This document shows, in pieces, positions 17,746-28,800 of a stretch of 64,000 bases of DNA. This DNA is from Yeosuana marina (GTDB lineage: Bacteria > Bacteroidota > Bacteroidia > Flavobacteriales > Flavobacteriaceae). Every line of letters begins with the position of its first letter. Position 1 is the stretch's first letter. The notes under the pieces were generated by a model. It ran no database searches. It was given only the letters and a program-made list of their open reading frames with translations, and was not told the origin of the DNA. Location of the stretch: contig NZ_JAAKGI010000003.1 in the NCBI RefSeq assembly GCF_011762485.1, positions 124,001-188,000 of the forward strand, given 5' to 3'. Made by a program: the position numbers and the translations under genes.

Positions 17746-18756
17746 ATGGCTAATAAAAAGCAAACATTAGGTGAATTTATTATTGAAAATCAAGCGTCTT
17801 TTAAGTATTCATCTGGAGAATTATCTAGCCTTATCAATTCCATTCGCTTAGCGGCAAAAGTCGTGAATCATGAAGTTAATAAAGCGGGATTGGTTGATAT
17901 CATTGGAGCTGCAGGCGATGTAAATATTCAGGGTGAAGACCAACAAAAACTAGATGTGTACGCTAATGATAAATTTATTCAAACTCTTACCAACAGAAAT
18001 ATTGTTTGCGGTATTGCTAGTGAGGAGGAAGACGATTTTATATCTATTAACAGTCAAGATGAGAATCACCAAAATAAATATGTCGTTTTAATAGACCCTT
18101 TAGATGGCTCCTCAAACATTGATGTGAATGTGTCTGTTGGAACCATTTTTTCAATTTACAGACGTGTTACGCCTATTGGCACTCCTGTTACGATGGAAGA
18201 CTTTTTACAAAAAGGAAATCAACAAGTAGCTGCTGGTTATGTGGTTTACGGAACTTCTACTATGTTGGTTTATACAACGGGTGATGGGGTTAATGGTTTT
18301 ACACTTAACCCAGCTATTGGCACGTTTTATTTATCGCATCCTAATATGCAATTTCCAGAAAATGGAACCATTTATTCTGTAAACGAAGGAAATTATATTC
18401 ATTTTCCTCAAGGCATTAAAAACTATATAAAATATTGTCAGAAAGAAGAAGGTGATAGGCCATATACCTCAAGATATATTGGCTCTTTAGTGTCAGATTT
18501 TCACAGAAATATGATCAAAGGCGGTATTTATTTGTACCCTAAAAGTTCATTAACTTCTAAAGGAAAATTACGGTTATTGTATGAATGTAATCCTATGGCA
18601 TTTTTAGCAGAGCAAGCTAACGGAAAAGCAAGTGATGGTTTTACAAGGATTTTGGATATTCAACCTACCGAGTTACACGAGCGTGTGCCTTTTGTTTGTG
18701 GAAGTAAAAACATGGTTGAAAAAGTAGAAGAGTTTATGCGAGAAGCTCATCAATAA
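17746..18756 (+). CDS. fbp: Class 1 fructose-1,6-bisphosphatase
   Basis: 336 residues; hydrolyses fructose 1,6-bisphosphate in gluconeogenesis. Metal and phosphate site [21 protein letters not shown] at about 115-135, and the C-terminal [20 protein letters not shown] (substrate-binding Tyr and Glu). Typical length and order for the type 1 family. It is transcribed divergently from the GNAT-aspartokinase pair and ends at a bidirectional terminator. Confidence 0.96.
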   Translation: MANKKQTLGEFIIENQASFKYSSGELSSLINSIRLAAKVVNHEVNKAGLVDIIGAAGDVNIQGEDQQKLDVYANDKFIQTLTNRNIVCGIASEEEDDFISINSQDENHQNKYVVLIDPLDGSSNIDVNVSVGTIFSIYRRVTPIGTPVTMEDFLQKGNQQVAAGYVVYGTSTMLVYTTGDGVNGFTLNPAIGTFYLSHPNMQFPENGTIYSVNEGNYIHFPQGIKNYIKYCQKEEGDRPYTSRYIGSLVSDFHRNMIKGGIYLYPKSSLTSKGKLRLLYECNPMAFLAEQANGKASDGFTRILDIQPTELHERVPFVCGSKNMVEKVEEFMREAHQ

Positions 18757-18766
18757 TAAAAGCATT

Positions 18767-18799
18767 AAAAAAGCGAACTGTTAAGTTCGCTTTTTTTTT
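18767..18799. terminator. Bidirectional intrinsic terminator
   Basis: Arms AAAAAAGCGAACT and AGTTCGCTTTTTT with a four-base loop, between the convergent fbp and SulP genes. Confidence 0.85.
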
Positions 18800-18804
18800 A
18801 ATCT

Positions 18805-20652
18805 TTATTGTTCTTTAATCCAACTCATGCAGTCATTAAAAGTTTCGAAAATATGCTCATACGGGATTAAATCTGGGATGATATCTATACGTTCCATCAT
18901 ATATTTGGGTTGGTCTTGTAAGTCAACAAATAAGGCGACTATATTGTTTTTAGTAAGTTCTTGTAAGACATCTTCCATAGCATATAATCCTGACTGATCG
19001 ATATACTGCATACGGTCTAAACGAATAATCACTTTAGACGCTGTTGTTGGAATTTGTGCTGCTAAACTTTGAAATTCATTTGTTGAGCCAAAAAACAGGG
19101 GGCCTTTAATATGCTTTATAAATACATCCTCTTTTAATTTATCAGGGAATCCAATTTCATCTTTCCAAGCTTCTTCTTTTAATGATTTAACATCAGAGCG
19201 TTCTGCAGTTAAATCACCTATTTTTTTCATAAACATTAATGATGCTATAACTAAACCAACTCCTACGGCATACACTAAATTCCAAAAGGTTGAGAGCAAT
19301 AACACTACAATCATTACTAATACTTCTGAACTTAATTTAAATGGGCCTATTTTAATATCTTTAGGTAAGCTAGGGATGGCTTTTAAACCTTTATAATCCA
19401 TAACGCCTATCCCAACAGTAATTAAAATACCTGCAAGTACTGCGGCCGGAATTTTAGAAGCCACGGGTCCAAGACCTAATAATATGATGAGTAACATAAT
19501 ACCAGCTATCATACCTGATAATTTTGTTTTCCCTCCAGAATTAATGTTTACAACAGTTCTTATAGTTGCTCCAGCTCCTGGAATACCGCCAAAAAGGGCT
19601 CCAATACTATTTCCTATACCCTGACCAATTAGTTCCTTGTTTGGTTTGTGTTTGGTTTTTGTCATATTATCGGCGACTACACTTGTTAGTAAAGAATCTA
19701 TAGCACCAAGTAGAGCTAATGTTAAAGCAGTAAATATATAGGGCGTGATACCAGCTAAACTAAAACTCGTGAAAATTTCTAGATTAGGAATAGGAATGCC
19801 ACTTGGAATTTCTTCAATAGGTCTGTAATTTACCCCAAAGGCAATAGCAGCACCAGATACAACAACCAGAGCAACTAATGTACTTGGTATTTTGGTGGTG
19901 ATGCGTTTAAATCCATAAATAATAATTATAGTTGCTAATGCTAAAATTAATTCTATCCAATTAATATGTTGAAAAGCCCTGGGTAACACTTTTAGGGTTC
20001 CTAAAACACCTGAAGCTTTGTTTTTGGCAAGTGTTTTCGATTCTTTTAAAATATCATTTTCAGAAGTATATTCTGCTCTGTTGACCGTTTCCTTAAAATT
20101 TTCTAAGACTAAAATGCCCTCACCAGCTTCTTCTTTTAAAATGTTTTGCAGAATTAATTCTTCCGCTTGTGGTTTAAATTGACTGACAAATTCTGTGTCT
20201 TCTTTTGGATAATACCCAATAGAAGGTAAAACTTGTGTAATTAGAATAATTACACCTATAGCAGTCATAAAGCCAGATACTACCGGATAAGGGATATATT
20301 TAATATACTTTCCTAAACCTAAAGCACCAAGTCCTACTTGCATTAATCCGGCTAACAAAAACACTGTTAAGATAGCTGGTAATGCTTTTTCTACATCACC
20401 ATCATTAACGGCAATAATACCTGCTATAACTACCATACTAACGGCTGTCATAGGTGCGGTTGGACCCGATATTTGAGTGCTTGTACCTCCAAAAATTGAG
20501 GCGAAAAAAGAAAGAAAAATAGCGCCATAAAGTCCTGCGCTAGGACCTAAACCAGAAGAAACTCCAAAGGCTAAAGCTAGAGGCAATGCAACAATGCCTG
20601 CTGTAATGCCACCAAAGGCATCTCCTTTAATGTTAGAAAAGAGTTTCTTCAT
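18805..20652 (-). CDS. SulP family anion transporter with STAS domain
   Basis: 615 residues. The membrane part has the SLC26/SulP signature GGITAGIVALPLALAFGVSSG at the start and SISGPTAPMTAVS-like and GGIPGAGATIRTVVNINSGG segments later. There is a hydrophilic insertion at about residues 150-215. A cytoplasmic STAS domain occupies the last ~110 residues (VIIRLDRMQYIDQSGLYAMEDVL). Bicarbonate, sulfate or another anion could be carried. The next gene upstream in the same direction encodes a carbonic anhydrase, which favours bicarbonate. Last gene of the SulP-USP-CA-SulP block. Confidence 0.9.
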   Translation of the reverse strand: MKKLFSNIKGDAFGGITAGIVALPLALAFGVSSGLGPSAGLYGAIFLSFFASIFGGTSTQISGPTAPMTAVSMVVIAGIIAVNDGDVEKALPAILTVFLLAGLMQVGLGALGLGKYIKYIPYPVVSGFMTAIGVIILITQVLPSIGYYPKEDTEFVSQFKPQAEELILQNILKEEAGEGILVLENFKETVNRAEYTSENDILKESKTLAKNKASGVLGTLKVLPRAFQHINWIELILALATIIIIYGFKRITTKIPSTLVALVVVSGAAIAFGVNYRPIEEIPSGIPIPNLEIFTSFSLAGITPYIFTALTLALLGAIDSLLTSVVADNMTKTKHKPNKELIGQGIGNSIGALFGGIPGAGATIRTVVNINSGGKTKLSGMIAGIMLLIILLGLGPVASKIPAAVLAGILITVGIGVMDYKGLKAIPSLPKDIKIGPFKLSSEVLVMIVVLLLSTFWNLVYAVGVGLVIASLMFMKKIGDLTAERSDVKSLKEEAWKDEIGFPDKLKEDVFIKHIKGPLFFGSTNEFQSLAAQIPTTASKVIIRLDRMQYIDQSGLYAMEDVLQELTKNNIVALFVDLQDQPKYMMERIDIIPDLIPYEHIFETFNDCMSWIKEQ

Positions 20653-20768
20653 AATGTATAAGTTTTTTATTACCTGTAATTTAATGTTTTTTTAATTGAA
20701 ACGAAATAATCTTTACTTTAAGGTAGTATTAAGTGATTATAATATTGCCTCTTTTGAATTTTCCTTTT

Positions 20769-21398
20769 TTATTCAAAAAACTCAACAGCACCTGTATTAA
20801 TATCATACATAGCGCCAATAATTAAGATGTCTCCACTTTTTTCCATCTCACTAAGTACAGGGCTTTCTGCATGAATTCTGTCAATTGTTAATTGAACATT
20901 CATATGAGATACATTATCTACAAATTCTAAGTTTTTAGAATTTCTTAAACTAGAATCTACAGGTTCTTTAACCGCATTAACCGCAGGTTTTATTTTGCTA
21001 AGCATGGCAGTTAGGTTGCCTAGTTTAGCATCATCACATGCACCTTTTACAGCACCACAACTGGTGTGTCCTAATACAACAATTAGTTCTGTTCCTGCTA
21101 ATTTACAGGCAAATTCCATACTTCCTAAAATGTCTTCGTTCACAAAGTTTCCGGCTATTCTTATACTAAAAATATCTCCTAATCCTTGGTCAAAAACCAA
21201 CTCGGCAGATACGCGCGAATCGATACAACTCAAAATAGTTGCAAATGGAAATTGTCCCTCGCTTGTATCATTAACCTGTTCTAATAAATTTCTGTTTGCT
21301 TTTAAATTATTTTGAAATCGTTGATTTCCTTCTTTTAAATATTGCAATGACTTTTGCGGAGTCATTGTTGCTTGTGTTTCTCTTGTATGTGCTTTCAT
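20769..21398 (-). CDS. Beta-class carbonic anhydrase
   Basis: 209 residues; interconverts CO2 and bicarbonate. Zinc ligands Cys58 (SCIDSR), His111 and Cys114 (GHTSCGAV), with the Asp60/Arg62 dyad in place. It begins with about 20 polar residues and no convincing signal peptide, so it is cytoplasmic. It sits between two SulP carriers and next to a universal stress protein; the setting implies that it equilibrates imported bicarbonate with CO2. Spacing to the USP gene is 30 bases, so they are probably co-transcribed. Confidence 0.95.
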   Translation of the reverse strand: MKAHTRETQATMTPQKSLQYLKEGNQRFQNNLKANRNLLEQVNDTSEGQFPFATILSCIDSRVSAELVFDQGLGDIFSIRIAGNFVNEDILGSMEFACKLAGTELIVVLGHTSCGAVKGACDDAKLGNLTAMLSKIKPAVNAVKEPVDSSLRNSKNLEFVDNVSHMNVQLTIDRIHAESPVLSEMEKSGDILIIGAMYDINTGAVEFFE

Positions 21399-21428
21399 AT
21401 TTATAGTTTAAATAATATTATAAATTTA

Positions 21429-22259
21429 TTATTGATGTAAATAAGAGTTTGAATTACCAGATAGTAGTAATGACACGTTAAGCTTACTTATTACATCTTT
21501 AATGTCTAATTTACTTGTATTTACTTTATTGTTAGCATCCTTTTTATCTCTATCAATACATAGTAAGTTAATATTTTTCTTTGATAGATAGTTAGAAAGT
21601 GTACTGATGGAATTATCTCCGTGCTCAAATACATATTCAACAGTTTGTTTGTCCGCAAGACTGTTTGTCTCTTTTGTTGTGTTAGAGCTTTTAATAATTT
21701 TGAACAATTTTAGTGGTTTTTGGGCATAACTAATTAAATCTTCTGCAAACACTATATTTGAAGTCTGTTCTATGCCATTTAATATACCAAGGGATAATTT
21801 TTTATTGGGTTCTAAAGGATTTTCATTGGCAGCTATCATAATGACACCATTGTGGTTTTTTAGAATAAAATCTGTAATATTGTCGCCAATGAAATTCAGG
21901 GGTTTTGATTTTCTTTTTCCTAGAACAATGATATCTGGTTGATGTTCTTCAATGTATGTGACAATTTCATTTTTAACATTACCAATGGCTAATCTATAAT
22001 TTATGGTTACATGATAATCATCAGAAACGGATTTTATTAAATTTTGTATTTTTTTATTTGCAGCTCTGTATTCACCATTAATGGTTCGAATGGCCGATAA
22101 TTGATTATCTTGTTTAACAACATCAGAAGCGTTTTTTACATAAAAAAGTTCAATGTCTCCATCAATCATTTTAGAAAGACTAATAGTGCTTTTTATAGTA
22201 GTGCTTGTAGAGTCCTTTAAATCTGTAAGCACTAAGATTTTATACTTATTCTTTTTCAT
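21429..22259 (-). CDS. Universal stress protein family, two-domain
   Basis: 276 residues. The first domain (about 1-145) is a USP fold starting KYKILVLTDLKDSTSTTIK, with IIVLGKRKSKPLNFIGDNITDFIL as a variant of the nucleotide-binding G-x2-G-x9-G element. The second half is a degenerate repeat. It lies five bases downstream of the second SulP gene and 30 bases before the carbonic anhydrase gene, which points to a regulatory role for the transport cluster. That role is inferred only. Confidence 0.8.
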   Translation of the reverse strand: MKKNKYKILVLTDLKDSTSTTIKSTISLSKMIDGDIELFYVKNASDVVKQDNQLSAIRTINGEYRAANKKIQNLIKSVSDDYHVTINYRLAIGNVKNEIVTYIEEHQPDIIVLGKRKSKPLNFIGDNITDFILKNHNGVIMIAANENPLEPNKKLSLGILNGIEQTSNIVFAEDLISYAQKPLKLFKIIKSSNTTKETNSLADKQTVEYVFEHGDNSISTLSNYLSKKNINLLCIDRDKKDANNKVNTSKLDIKDVISKLNVSLLLSGNSNSYLHQ

Positions 22260-22264
22260 GATGA

Positions 22265-23857
22265 TTAACTTAAGCTTAAACTTGATTTAGGTCTGTGTCT
22301 AAAAAACTCGAAAAAACTTTCTGGGTTTTCAACGACACCACGTTTAGAAACTAACTTGATATCAATATTTCTTTCTTTAGCTTTAAAAGCAAAGTCATCT
22401 AGTATTTCAATAATATCATTATCTAAATACCTGGTTTTCATAAGGTTTAGCTCTAAATAAGTATCTCTTGGCAAACTATATAATTCCTTTAGAATAGCTC
22501 CTTTATTAAAAAATGTAACCTCTTCTGCAAGCGTCATTTTTATCTTGTGTTTTCCGTTGCTTTTATCTTCAATGTGAAGAAAATGAGAGTTTTGGTAACT
22601 TTTTAATAGGATAACTATAATCCCAACCAAAAGCCCTAAACTGATACCAACTAATAAATCTGTAAAAACAATACCAACAACGGTTACCGTAAACGGAACA
22701 GATTGTTTCCATCCCAGAGCAAACATTTTTTTAAATAAGGATGGTTTTGCTAATTTAAAACCTACTACTAACAGTATGGCAGCTAAAACAGATAGTGGAA
22801 TCATATTTAATAGCTTCGGAATTATTATTACCGATATTAATAATAAAAAACCATGAATGATTGCTGATAATTTTGTTCGTCCACCAGATTGAATATTAGC
22901 AGAACTACGCACAATCACTTGAGTGATAGGCAAACCACCAACAAGTCCAGAAAGTATGTTCCCAGTACCTTGTGCTAATAGTTCTCTGTTGGTAGGCGTT
23001 ACGTTTTTATGTGGATCTATTTTATCAGTTGCCTCAACACACAGTAATGTTTCTAAACTAGCTACAAGTGCTATTGTGAATGCCGTAATCCAGACTTCTG
23101 GATTTGTAATCGCTCCGAAATTGGGAAAACTAAACTGATTAAAAAAGGAGGTTGCATCTTCAGGGATAGGGACATTTACCAAATGTTTTGGAAGAATAGC
23201 AAATGTTTCCATTCCCGAAGTTACGGCAAAGTAAACAATACCAATAACAACAGCTACTAGAGGGCCTTGGATAACTTGGAAAAATTTTGCTTTTTTTGAA
23301 AGGACTTTATCCCATAATAGGATAATTCCTAGACCTATAATTCCTATAATCATTGAGCCAATAGTAATGTTGTTAAACATATTTAAAATGGCTGAAAATG
23401 TGTTTTCGCCAGACATTTCTATAAAACTATCGGCACCTTCTGGTTCTGTGTCATAACCAAAGAAGTGAGGTATTTGTTTTAAAATAATAATAATTCCAAT
23501 ACCGGTTAACATCCCTTTTATGACTGAAGAAGGAAAATAGTAACCTATAATACCCGCTTTTAAAACTCCAAATAATAATTGAATAACACCTCCTAGTACT
23601 ACGGCTACAAGAAAGTTTTCATAACCGCCTAAAGAACCAATGGCAGTTAAAACAATAGCGGCAAGTCCTGCCGCAGGACCACTAACACCAACTTTAGAAC
23701 CACTTAGAGCTCCAACAACAATTCCTCCAATAATCCCTGCAATAACTCCTGAAAATAATGGAGCTCCACTGGCTAAAGCAATACCTAAACATAGCGGTAA
23801 TGCCACAAAAAATACGACTATACTCGCTGGCAAGTCACTTTTTATATATTTAAACAT
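22265..23857 (-). CDS. SulP family anion transporter with STAS domain
   Basis: 530 residues; starts MFKYIKSDLPASIVVFFVAL with the SulP motif VSGPAAGLAAIVLTAI and GLVGGLPITQVIVRSSANIQ. A short STAS-like C-terminus ends the protein (YLELNLMKTRYLDNDIIEI). It is distinct from the other SulP protein in the block: no long hydrophilic insertion and a shorter STAS domain. Such bicarbonate-type SulP carriers (BicA relatives) are often Na+-coupled; the substrate here is inferred from the adjoining carbonic anhydrase. Confidence 0.9.
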   Translation of the reverse strand: MFKYIKSDLPASIVVFFVALPLCLGIALASGAPLFSGVIAGIIGGIVVGALSGSKVGVSGPAAGLAAIVLTAIGSLGGYENFLVAVVLGGVIQLLFGVLKAGIIGYYFPSSVIKGMLTGIGIIIILKQIPHFFGYDTEPEGADSFIEMSGENTFSAILNMFNNITIGSMIIGIIGLGIILLWDKVLSKKAKFFQVIQGPLVAVVIGIVYFAVTSGMETFAILPKHLVNVPIPEDATSFFNQFSFPNFGAITNPEVWITAFTIALVASLETLLCVEATDKIDPHKNVTPTNRELLAQGTGNILSGLVGGLPITQVIVRSSANIQSGGRTKLSAIIHGFLLLISVIIIPKLLNMIPLSVLAAILLVVGFKLAKPSLFKKMFALGWKQSVPFTVTVVGIVFTDLLVGISLGLLVGIIVILLKSYQNSHFLHIEDKSNGKHKIKMTLAEEVTFFNKGAILKELYSLPRDTYLELNLMKTRYLDNDIIEILDDFAFKAKERNIDIKLVSKRGVVENPESFFEFFRHRPKSSLSLS

Positions 23858-23941
23858 ATTATAATATTTTTACTCAAGGCTAGTTAGCCAAGAGTAGTTA
23901 AACTTGATTAATAGACTTTGTTAAGCCTGAAAAAGCGTAAA

Positions 23942-24238
23942 TTATAATATGCTTAATTCTGGAGGGGGTGAAATAAGATTTAAATGCGGTTTTGGATAAT
24001 TTTTAAATTTGTAACAGAAAGATTGATGGACTTCCAGTAAAAAATCTGAAGCGACATCATTGTTTTCTGATGAAAAAGGAGATAGTAAGTTCTTAGCTTT
24101 TCCATTTTCTTCTTCCTCAGTGATAGAATAAAATATTGAAGTATCAATAGAATCATCCAATACAGCAATAACTGTTGGAGCAACAATGAGCCCCAAAAAT
24201 AATACAGTAAGAGATATTGAAATAATACTTTTCTTCAT
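23942..24238 (-). CDS. Small membrane-anchored or exported protein, 98 residues
   Basis: Starts MKKSIISISLTVLFLGLIVA, a signal peptide or single membrane span. A polar region rich in E, D, S and N follows, with two Cys-free segments, one lone Cys (FCYKF) and a C-terminal ISPPPELSIL. I do not recognise a family. It is oriented with and 84 bases ahead of the SulP-USP-CA-SulP genes, so it may be the first gene of that operon and a small accessory subunit. Confidence 0.6.
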   Translation of the reverse strand: MKKSIISISLTVLFLGLIVAPTVIAVLDDSIDTSIFYSITEEEENGKAKNLLSPFSSENNDVASDFLLEVHQSFCYKFKNYPKPHLNLISPPPELSIL

Positions 24239-24367
24239 CTAAAATTTAAAAAAACAAATATAATGTTTAACATGGTTTAAACTGTTAAATTATGTCTAAA
24301 TAACAGCAAAACATAATTTAGTCTCCTTAAATATTTCATTAGTTTATAACAAACATATAATAAAAAA

Positions 24368-24392
24368 CTCCTTCCAATAAGATTGAAAGGAG
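24368..24392 (-). terminator. Intrinsic terminator after gltD
   Basis: Hairpin CTCCTTCCAAT / ATTGAAAGGAG with one mismatch and a three-base loop. On the minus strand it is followed by TTTTTT, and it lies about 20 bases after the gltD stop. Confidence 0.7.
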
Positions 24393-24413
24393 CATTAAAA
24401 ATGTTATAAATTT

Positions 24414-25877
24414 TTAAAGAGCAACCAAGTCTCCAGTAATATCTTTGGATGGTAAATTTGATTTTCCCATTAAATAAATATCCACTTGTCTGGCAGCTTC
24501 ACGTCCTTCTGAAATTGCCCAAACAATTAATGATTGACCACGACGCATGTCGCCAGCAGTAAATATGTTTGGAATATTGGTTTGGTATTTGCCATAGTCT
24601 GCTTTATAGTTTGAGCGAACATCTTTTTCAATACCTAATTGGTCTGCAATTGTACTCTCAGGACCTGTAAATCCTAGTGCTAGTAATGCTAAATCACATG
24701 GCCACGTTTTTTCTGTACCTGCAATTTCTATAAGTTGAGGGCGCTCACCTGGAACCATTTTCCACTCAACATTCACCGTTTTTAAGGCTGTTAATTTTCC
24801 GTTACTATCTTTTACAAACTCTTTAGTATTAATGAGCCAGTTTCTTTCAACTCCTTCTTCATGAGATGATGATGTTTTAAGTTGTAAAGGCCAATATGGC
24901 CAAGGCGTAGATGGTGAACGTCGTCCTGGCGGTTTTGGCATGATTTCGAAATTAGTAACCGATTTAGCGCCTTGGCGATTCGATGTTCCTACACAATCAG
25001 AACCCGTATCGCCACCACCAATCACGATAACATGTTTATCGGTAGCTAGTACTTGGTCTTTAACTTCTTTCCCGAATAACACTTTGGTTTGCTGCGTTAA
25101 GAAATCCATAGCTTGTACCACGCCATCGGCATCACTACCAGGTGTTGGCAAGCTTCGTCTTTCAGTTGCACCACCACAAAGAACAACAGCATCAAATATT
25201 TTTAATTTTTCTACATCATAGTTTACCCCAACATTCACATTGGTTTTAAAAGTGATGCCTTCAGCTTCTAAAATAGCAACACGGCGTTCAATAATACCTT
25301 TTTCCATTTTAAAGTTTGGAATACCATACCTGAGAAGACCACCAACTTCATCATCTCTTTCGAAAACAGTTACGGTATGTCCAGCTCTGTTTAATTGCTG
25401 AGCAGCAGCTAGTCCAGCTGGTCCTGAGCCCACTATAACCACGGTTTTACCAGTTCTTGTTTTTGGTGGTTGCGGTTTTATCCAACCTTCTTTAAAGGCA
25501 CGTTCAACAATATTTTTCTCAATGTTTTCTATTGAAACAGGGTCTTCAATAATTCCTAACACACATGATTTTTCACATGGAGCAGGACATAAACGCCCTG
25601 TAAATTCAGGGAAATTGTTGGTTGAATGTAATATCCAAGAGGCCTTTTGCCATTCTCCTTGATGAACCATATGATTAAAATCTGGAATTAAATTTCCTAG
25701 AGGACATCCACTATGGCAAAATGGAATACCGCAATCCATACAACGCGATCCTTGTTTAGTAAGGTCTTCCTCACTTAAAGGTACGGTGAATTCGTTATAA
25801 TGTTTTACACGTTCTGGAACAGGCGTGTATGTTTCATCTTGTCTTTCAAATTCTTTAAATCCTGTTACTTTTCCCAT
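24414..25877 (-). CDS. gltD: Glutamate synthase, small (beta) subunit
   Basis: 487 residues; feeds electrons from NADPH to the large subunit. The N-terminal ferredoxin-like region has cysteine groups CMDCGIPFCHSGCP and CPAPCEKSC for 4Fe-4S clusters. The FAD motif is VVIVGSGPAGLAAAQQLNRA (about 147-166) and the NADPH motif is VIVIGGGDTGSDCVG. Full length. The ATG lies four bases after the gltB stop in the same orientation, so gltBD is an operon with gltB first. Confidence 0.96.
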   Translation of the reverse strand: MGKVTGFKEFERQDETYTPVPERVKHYNEFTVPLSEEDLTKQGSRCMDCGIPFCHSGCPLGNLIPDFNHMVHQGEWQKASWILHSTNNFPEFTGRLCPAPCEKSCVLGIIEDPVSIENIEKNIVERAFKEGWIKPQPPKTRTGKTVVIVGSGPAGLAAAQQLNRAGHTVTVFERDDEVGGLLRYGIPNFKMEKGIIERRVAILEAEGITFKTNVNVGVNYDVEKLKIFDAVVLCGGATERRSLPTPGSDADGVVQAMDFLTQQTKVLFGKEVKDQVLATDKHVIVIGGGDTGSDCVGTSNRQGAKSVTNFEIMPKPPGRRSPSTPWPYWPLQLKTSSSHEEGVERNWLINTKEFVKDSNGKLTALKTVNVEWKMVPGERPQLIEIAGTEKTWPCDLALLALGFTGPESTIADQLGIEKDVRSNYKADYGKYQTNIPNIFTAGDMRRGQSLIVWAISEGREAARQVDIYLMGKSNLPSKDITGDLVAL

Positions 25878-25881
25878 GACA

Positions 25882-28800
25882 CTATGCTATTGTTAATTCT
25901 TCTACCATTGGTTCTTCTGTCTCTAGACGTTTTAAAGCTCGCTTATATTCTGTTGGCATTACTTTTACAAAATTGTTTAAGCTGTTTTCCCAATCGGCCA
26001 ACAGCCTATTACCAAGGCTACTGTTAGTATATAAAACGTGTTTTTCAATCAAAGTTTTTAATTCTGAATCATCTTCAGCTGTTATGGTTTCAAACTCAAT
26101 CGTTTCTGTATTACATAAACCGTTTGTGAATTTATTTTCAGGATCATAAACATAAGCAATACCACCACTCATTCCAGCAGCAAAGTTTCTGCCTGTTCTT
26201 CCAAGTACGACTACTTTTCCTCCTGTCATATATTCACAACAATGATCGCCTACACCTTCTACTACAGCAGTAGCACCAGAATTTCTAACGGCAAAACGTT
26301 CACCAGCTATACCGTTTATAAAAGCTTGACCTTGGACGGCTCCAAATAAACAAACATTACCTACAATAATATTGTTTTCGGCTATAAAGTCTGCTTTGGC
26401 TGGTTTTTTTACAATTAGTTTAGCACCAGATAAGCCTTTTCCTAAATAGTCATTAGTGTTTCCTTCAAGTGTAAATGTTAAGCCGTGTGCTCCAAAAGCT
26501 CCAAAACTTTGGCCAGCAGATCCTTTAAAACCAATATTTAATGTGTCTTCTGGTAAACCAAGATGACCGTAAATTTTTGAAATTTCGTTACTAACAATAG
26601 CTCCAACGGTTCGGTTTGTATTATTAATAGGATAGGCTAAATCCATTTTTTCTTTTCTATATAAAGCTCTATGAGAATCTTTAAGAATAGTGAAGTCAAG
26701 CACGTCTTCTAAATTATGATCTTGCTTCTCAGTATTTCTAACGGGCATTTTACTGTAAGCTTCTGGTCTATATAAAATAGCCGAAAGATCTAAACCTTTT
26801 GCTTTATAATGTTTGATTGCTTTGTTGGCATTTATTTTATGTGTTTGACCAACCATTTCTTTTAAGGTTCTAAAGCCCAATTGCGCCATGATACCTCTTA
26901 ATTCTTCAGCAATATAATAAAAGAAGTTAATCACGTGTTCTGGCGTTCCTTTAAAGTTTTTACGCAATTCTTTATCTTGAGTTGCGATACCGACAGGACA
27001 GGTGTTTAAGTGACATTTACGCATCATGATGCAACCTGACGCTACTAAAGGCGCTGTTGCAAAACCAAATTCTTCGGCTCCTAATAAGGCTGCTATTGCA
27101 ACATCACGACCTGTTTTTAGTTGACCGTCGCATTCTACAACAATTCTACTTCTTAAGTTATTTAAAACTAAAGTTTGTTGCGCTTCTGATAAACCAAGTT
27201 CCCATGGCAATCCAGCATGTTTTAGTGAGGTGAGAGGTGATGCTCCTGTTCCACCATCATAACCCGAAATTAAAACAACATCGGCTTTTGCTTTTGCTAC
27301 ACCGGCGGCAATAGTTCCAACACCTACTTCAGATACTAATTTTACATTAACTCTAGCATCACGGTTGGCATTTTTTAAATCGAAAATAAGTTGCGCTAAA
27401 TCTTCAATAGAATAAATGTCGTGATGAGGAGGAGGTGATATTAAACCAACAAAAGGTGTTGAGTTACGAGCGGCTGCAATCCAAGGTAATACTTTTTCTC
27501 CAGGAAGCTGACCTCCTTCTCCAGGCTTAGCACCTTGAGCCATTTTTATTTGAATCTCCTTTGCATTTGTTAAATAGTGCGAGGTAACTCCAAAACGACC
27601 TGATGCCACTTGTTTAATAGCAGAGTTGCGGCTATCGCCATTCACATCTGGATGAAAACGTTTTCTATCTTCTCCACCTTCTCCAGAGTTTGATTTTCCG
27701 CCAATACGATTCATAGCAATCGCTAAGTTTTCATGGGCTTCGCGTGAAATAGACCCATAAGACATGGCGCCTGTTTTAAAATGCTTTACAATCTCAGTCC
27801 AATCTTCTACTTCTTCAAGAGGAATAGGGTCTAAATTATCAAACTCAAATAAACCACGAATGGTCATTAAATTTTCAGACTGTTCATTGATAGCTTTTGA
27901 ATAAACATCATAACTTGCCTGATCGCTTAACCTAACGGCTTGCTGTAATTTAGCAACGGTTGTAGGATTAAATAAGTGTTTTTCTCCGTTACGTCTCCAT
28001 CTGTAATCGCCACCAATATTTAAACCTAATCGTTTATCTATGGTGTTATCTGGGTAGGCGTATTTATAACGCTCGTTAATTTCTTTTTCAATTTCATATA
28101 AACCAATACCTTCAATTCTAGAGGCTGTGTAAGGAAAATATTTTTCTACAAATTGAGAGTTAAAGCCAACGATTTCAAAAATTTGAGAACCTCGATATGA
28201 ATGGAGTGTAGAGATTCCTATTTTATTCATCACTTTTAAAATTCCCTTTCCTATAGCTTTATTAAAATTATCAACAGCTTTCTGCTCGTCCATACCTACA
28301 ATAAATCCTTCTTTCACTTGCATTCTGATAATTTCATTCACCATATATGGATTAATAGCACTAGCGCCGTAACCAAACAAGGTAGCAAAGTGATGTGGTT
28401 CGCGGGGTTCTGCAGATTCAATAATAATATCAAAATAAGAACGCTTGCGTAAACGATTCATTTGATGGTTTACATAAGAACACGCCAATAAAGCAGGGAT
28501 AGGTGCAAATTGTTTATTAACACCTCTGTCTGACAGAATAATGATGTTTGTACCTCTCTCTAGCGCTTTTGTTGTTTGAACGATAATATCTTCTAAAGCA
28601 TTTTCAAGACCATTAAGTCCTTCGGATTTTGGATATAAAATTTCAATAGTCTCCGCTTTAAAACTTTCAATAGAAATGGTTCTTATTTTTTCTAAATCGG
28701 CATTAGATATTACTGGGTTTTGAATTTTTAGTTTTCGGCATTGCTCCTCAGAGATATTAAAGATATTTCTATCTTCACCAAGGTTTAAACTTATATCCGT

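Noticed and set aside
18805..23857. The two SulP genes as one duplicated gene or as a broken pair
   Set aside because: Lengths, insertions and STAS domains differ; both frames are intact.
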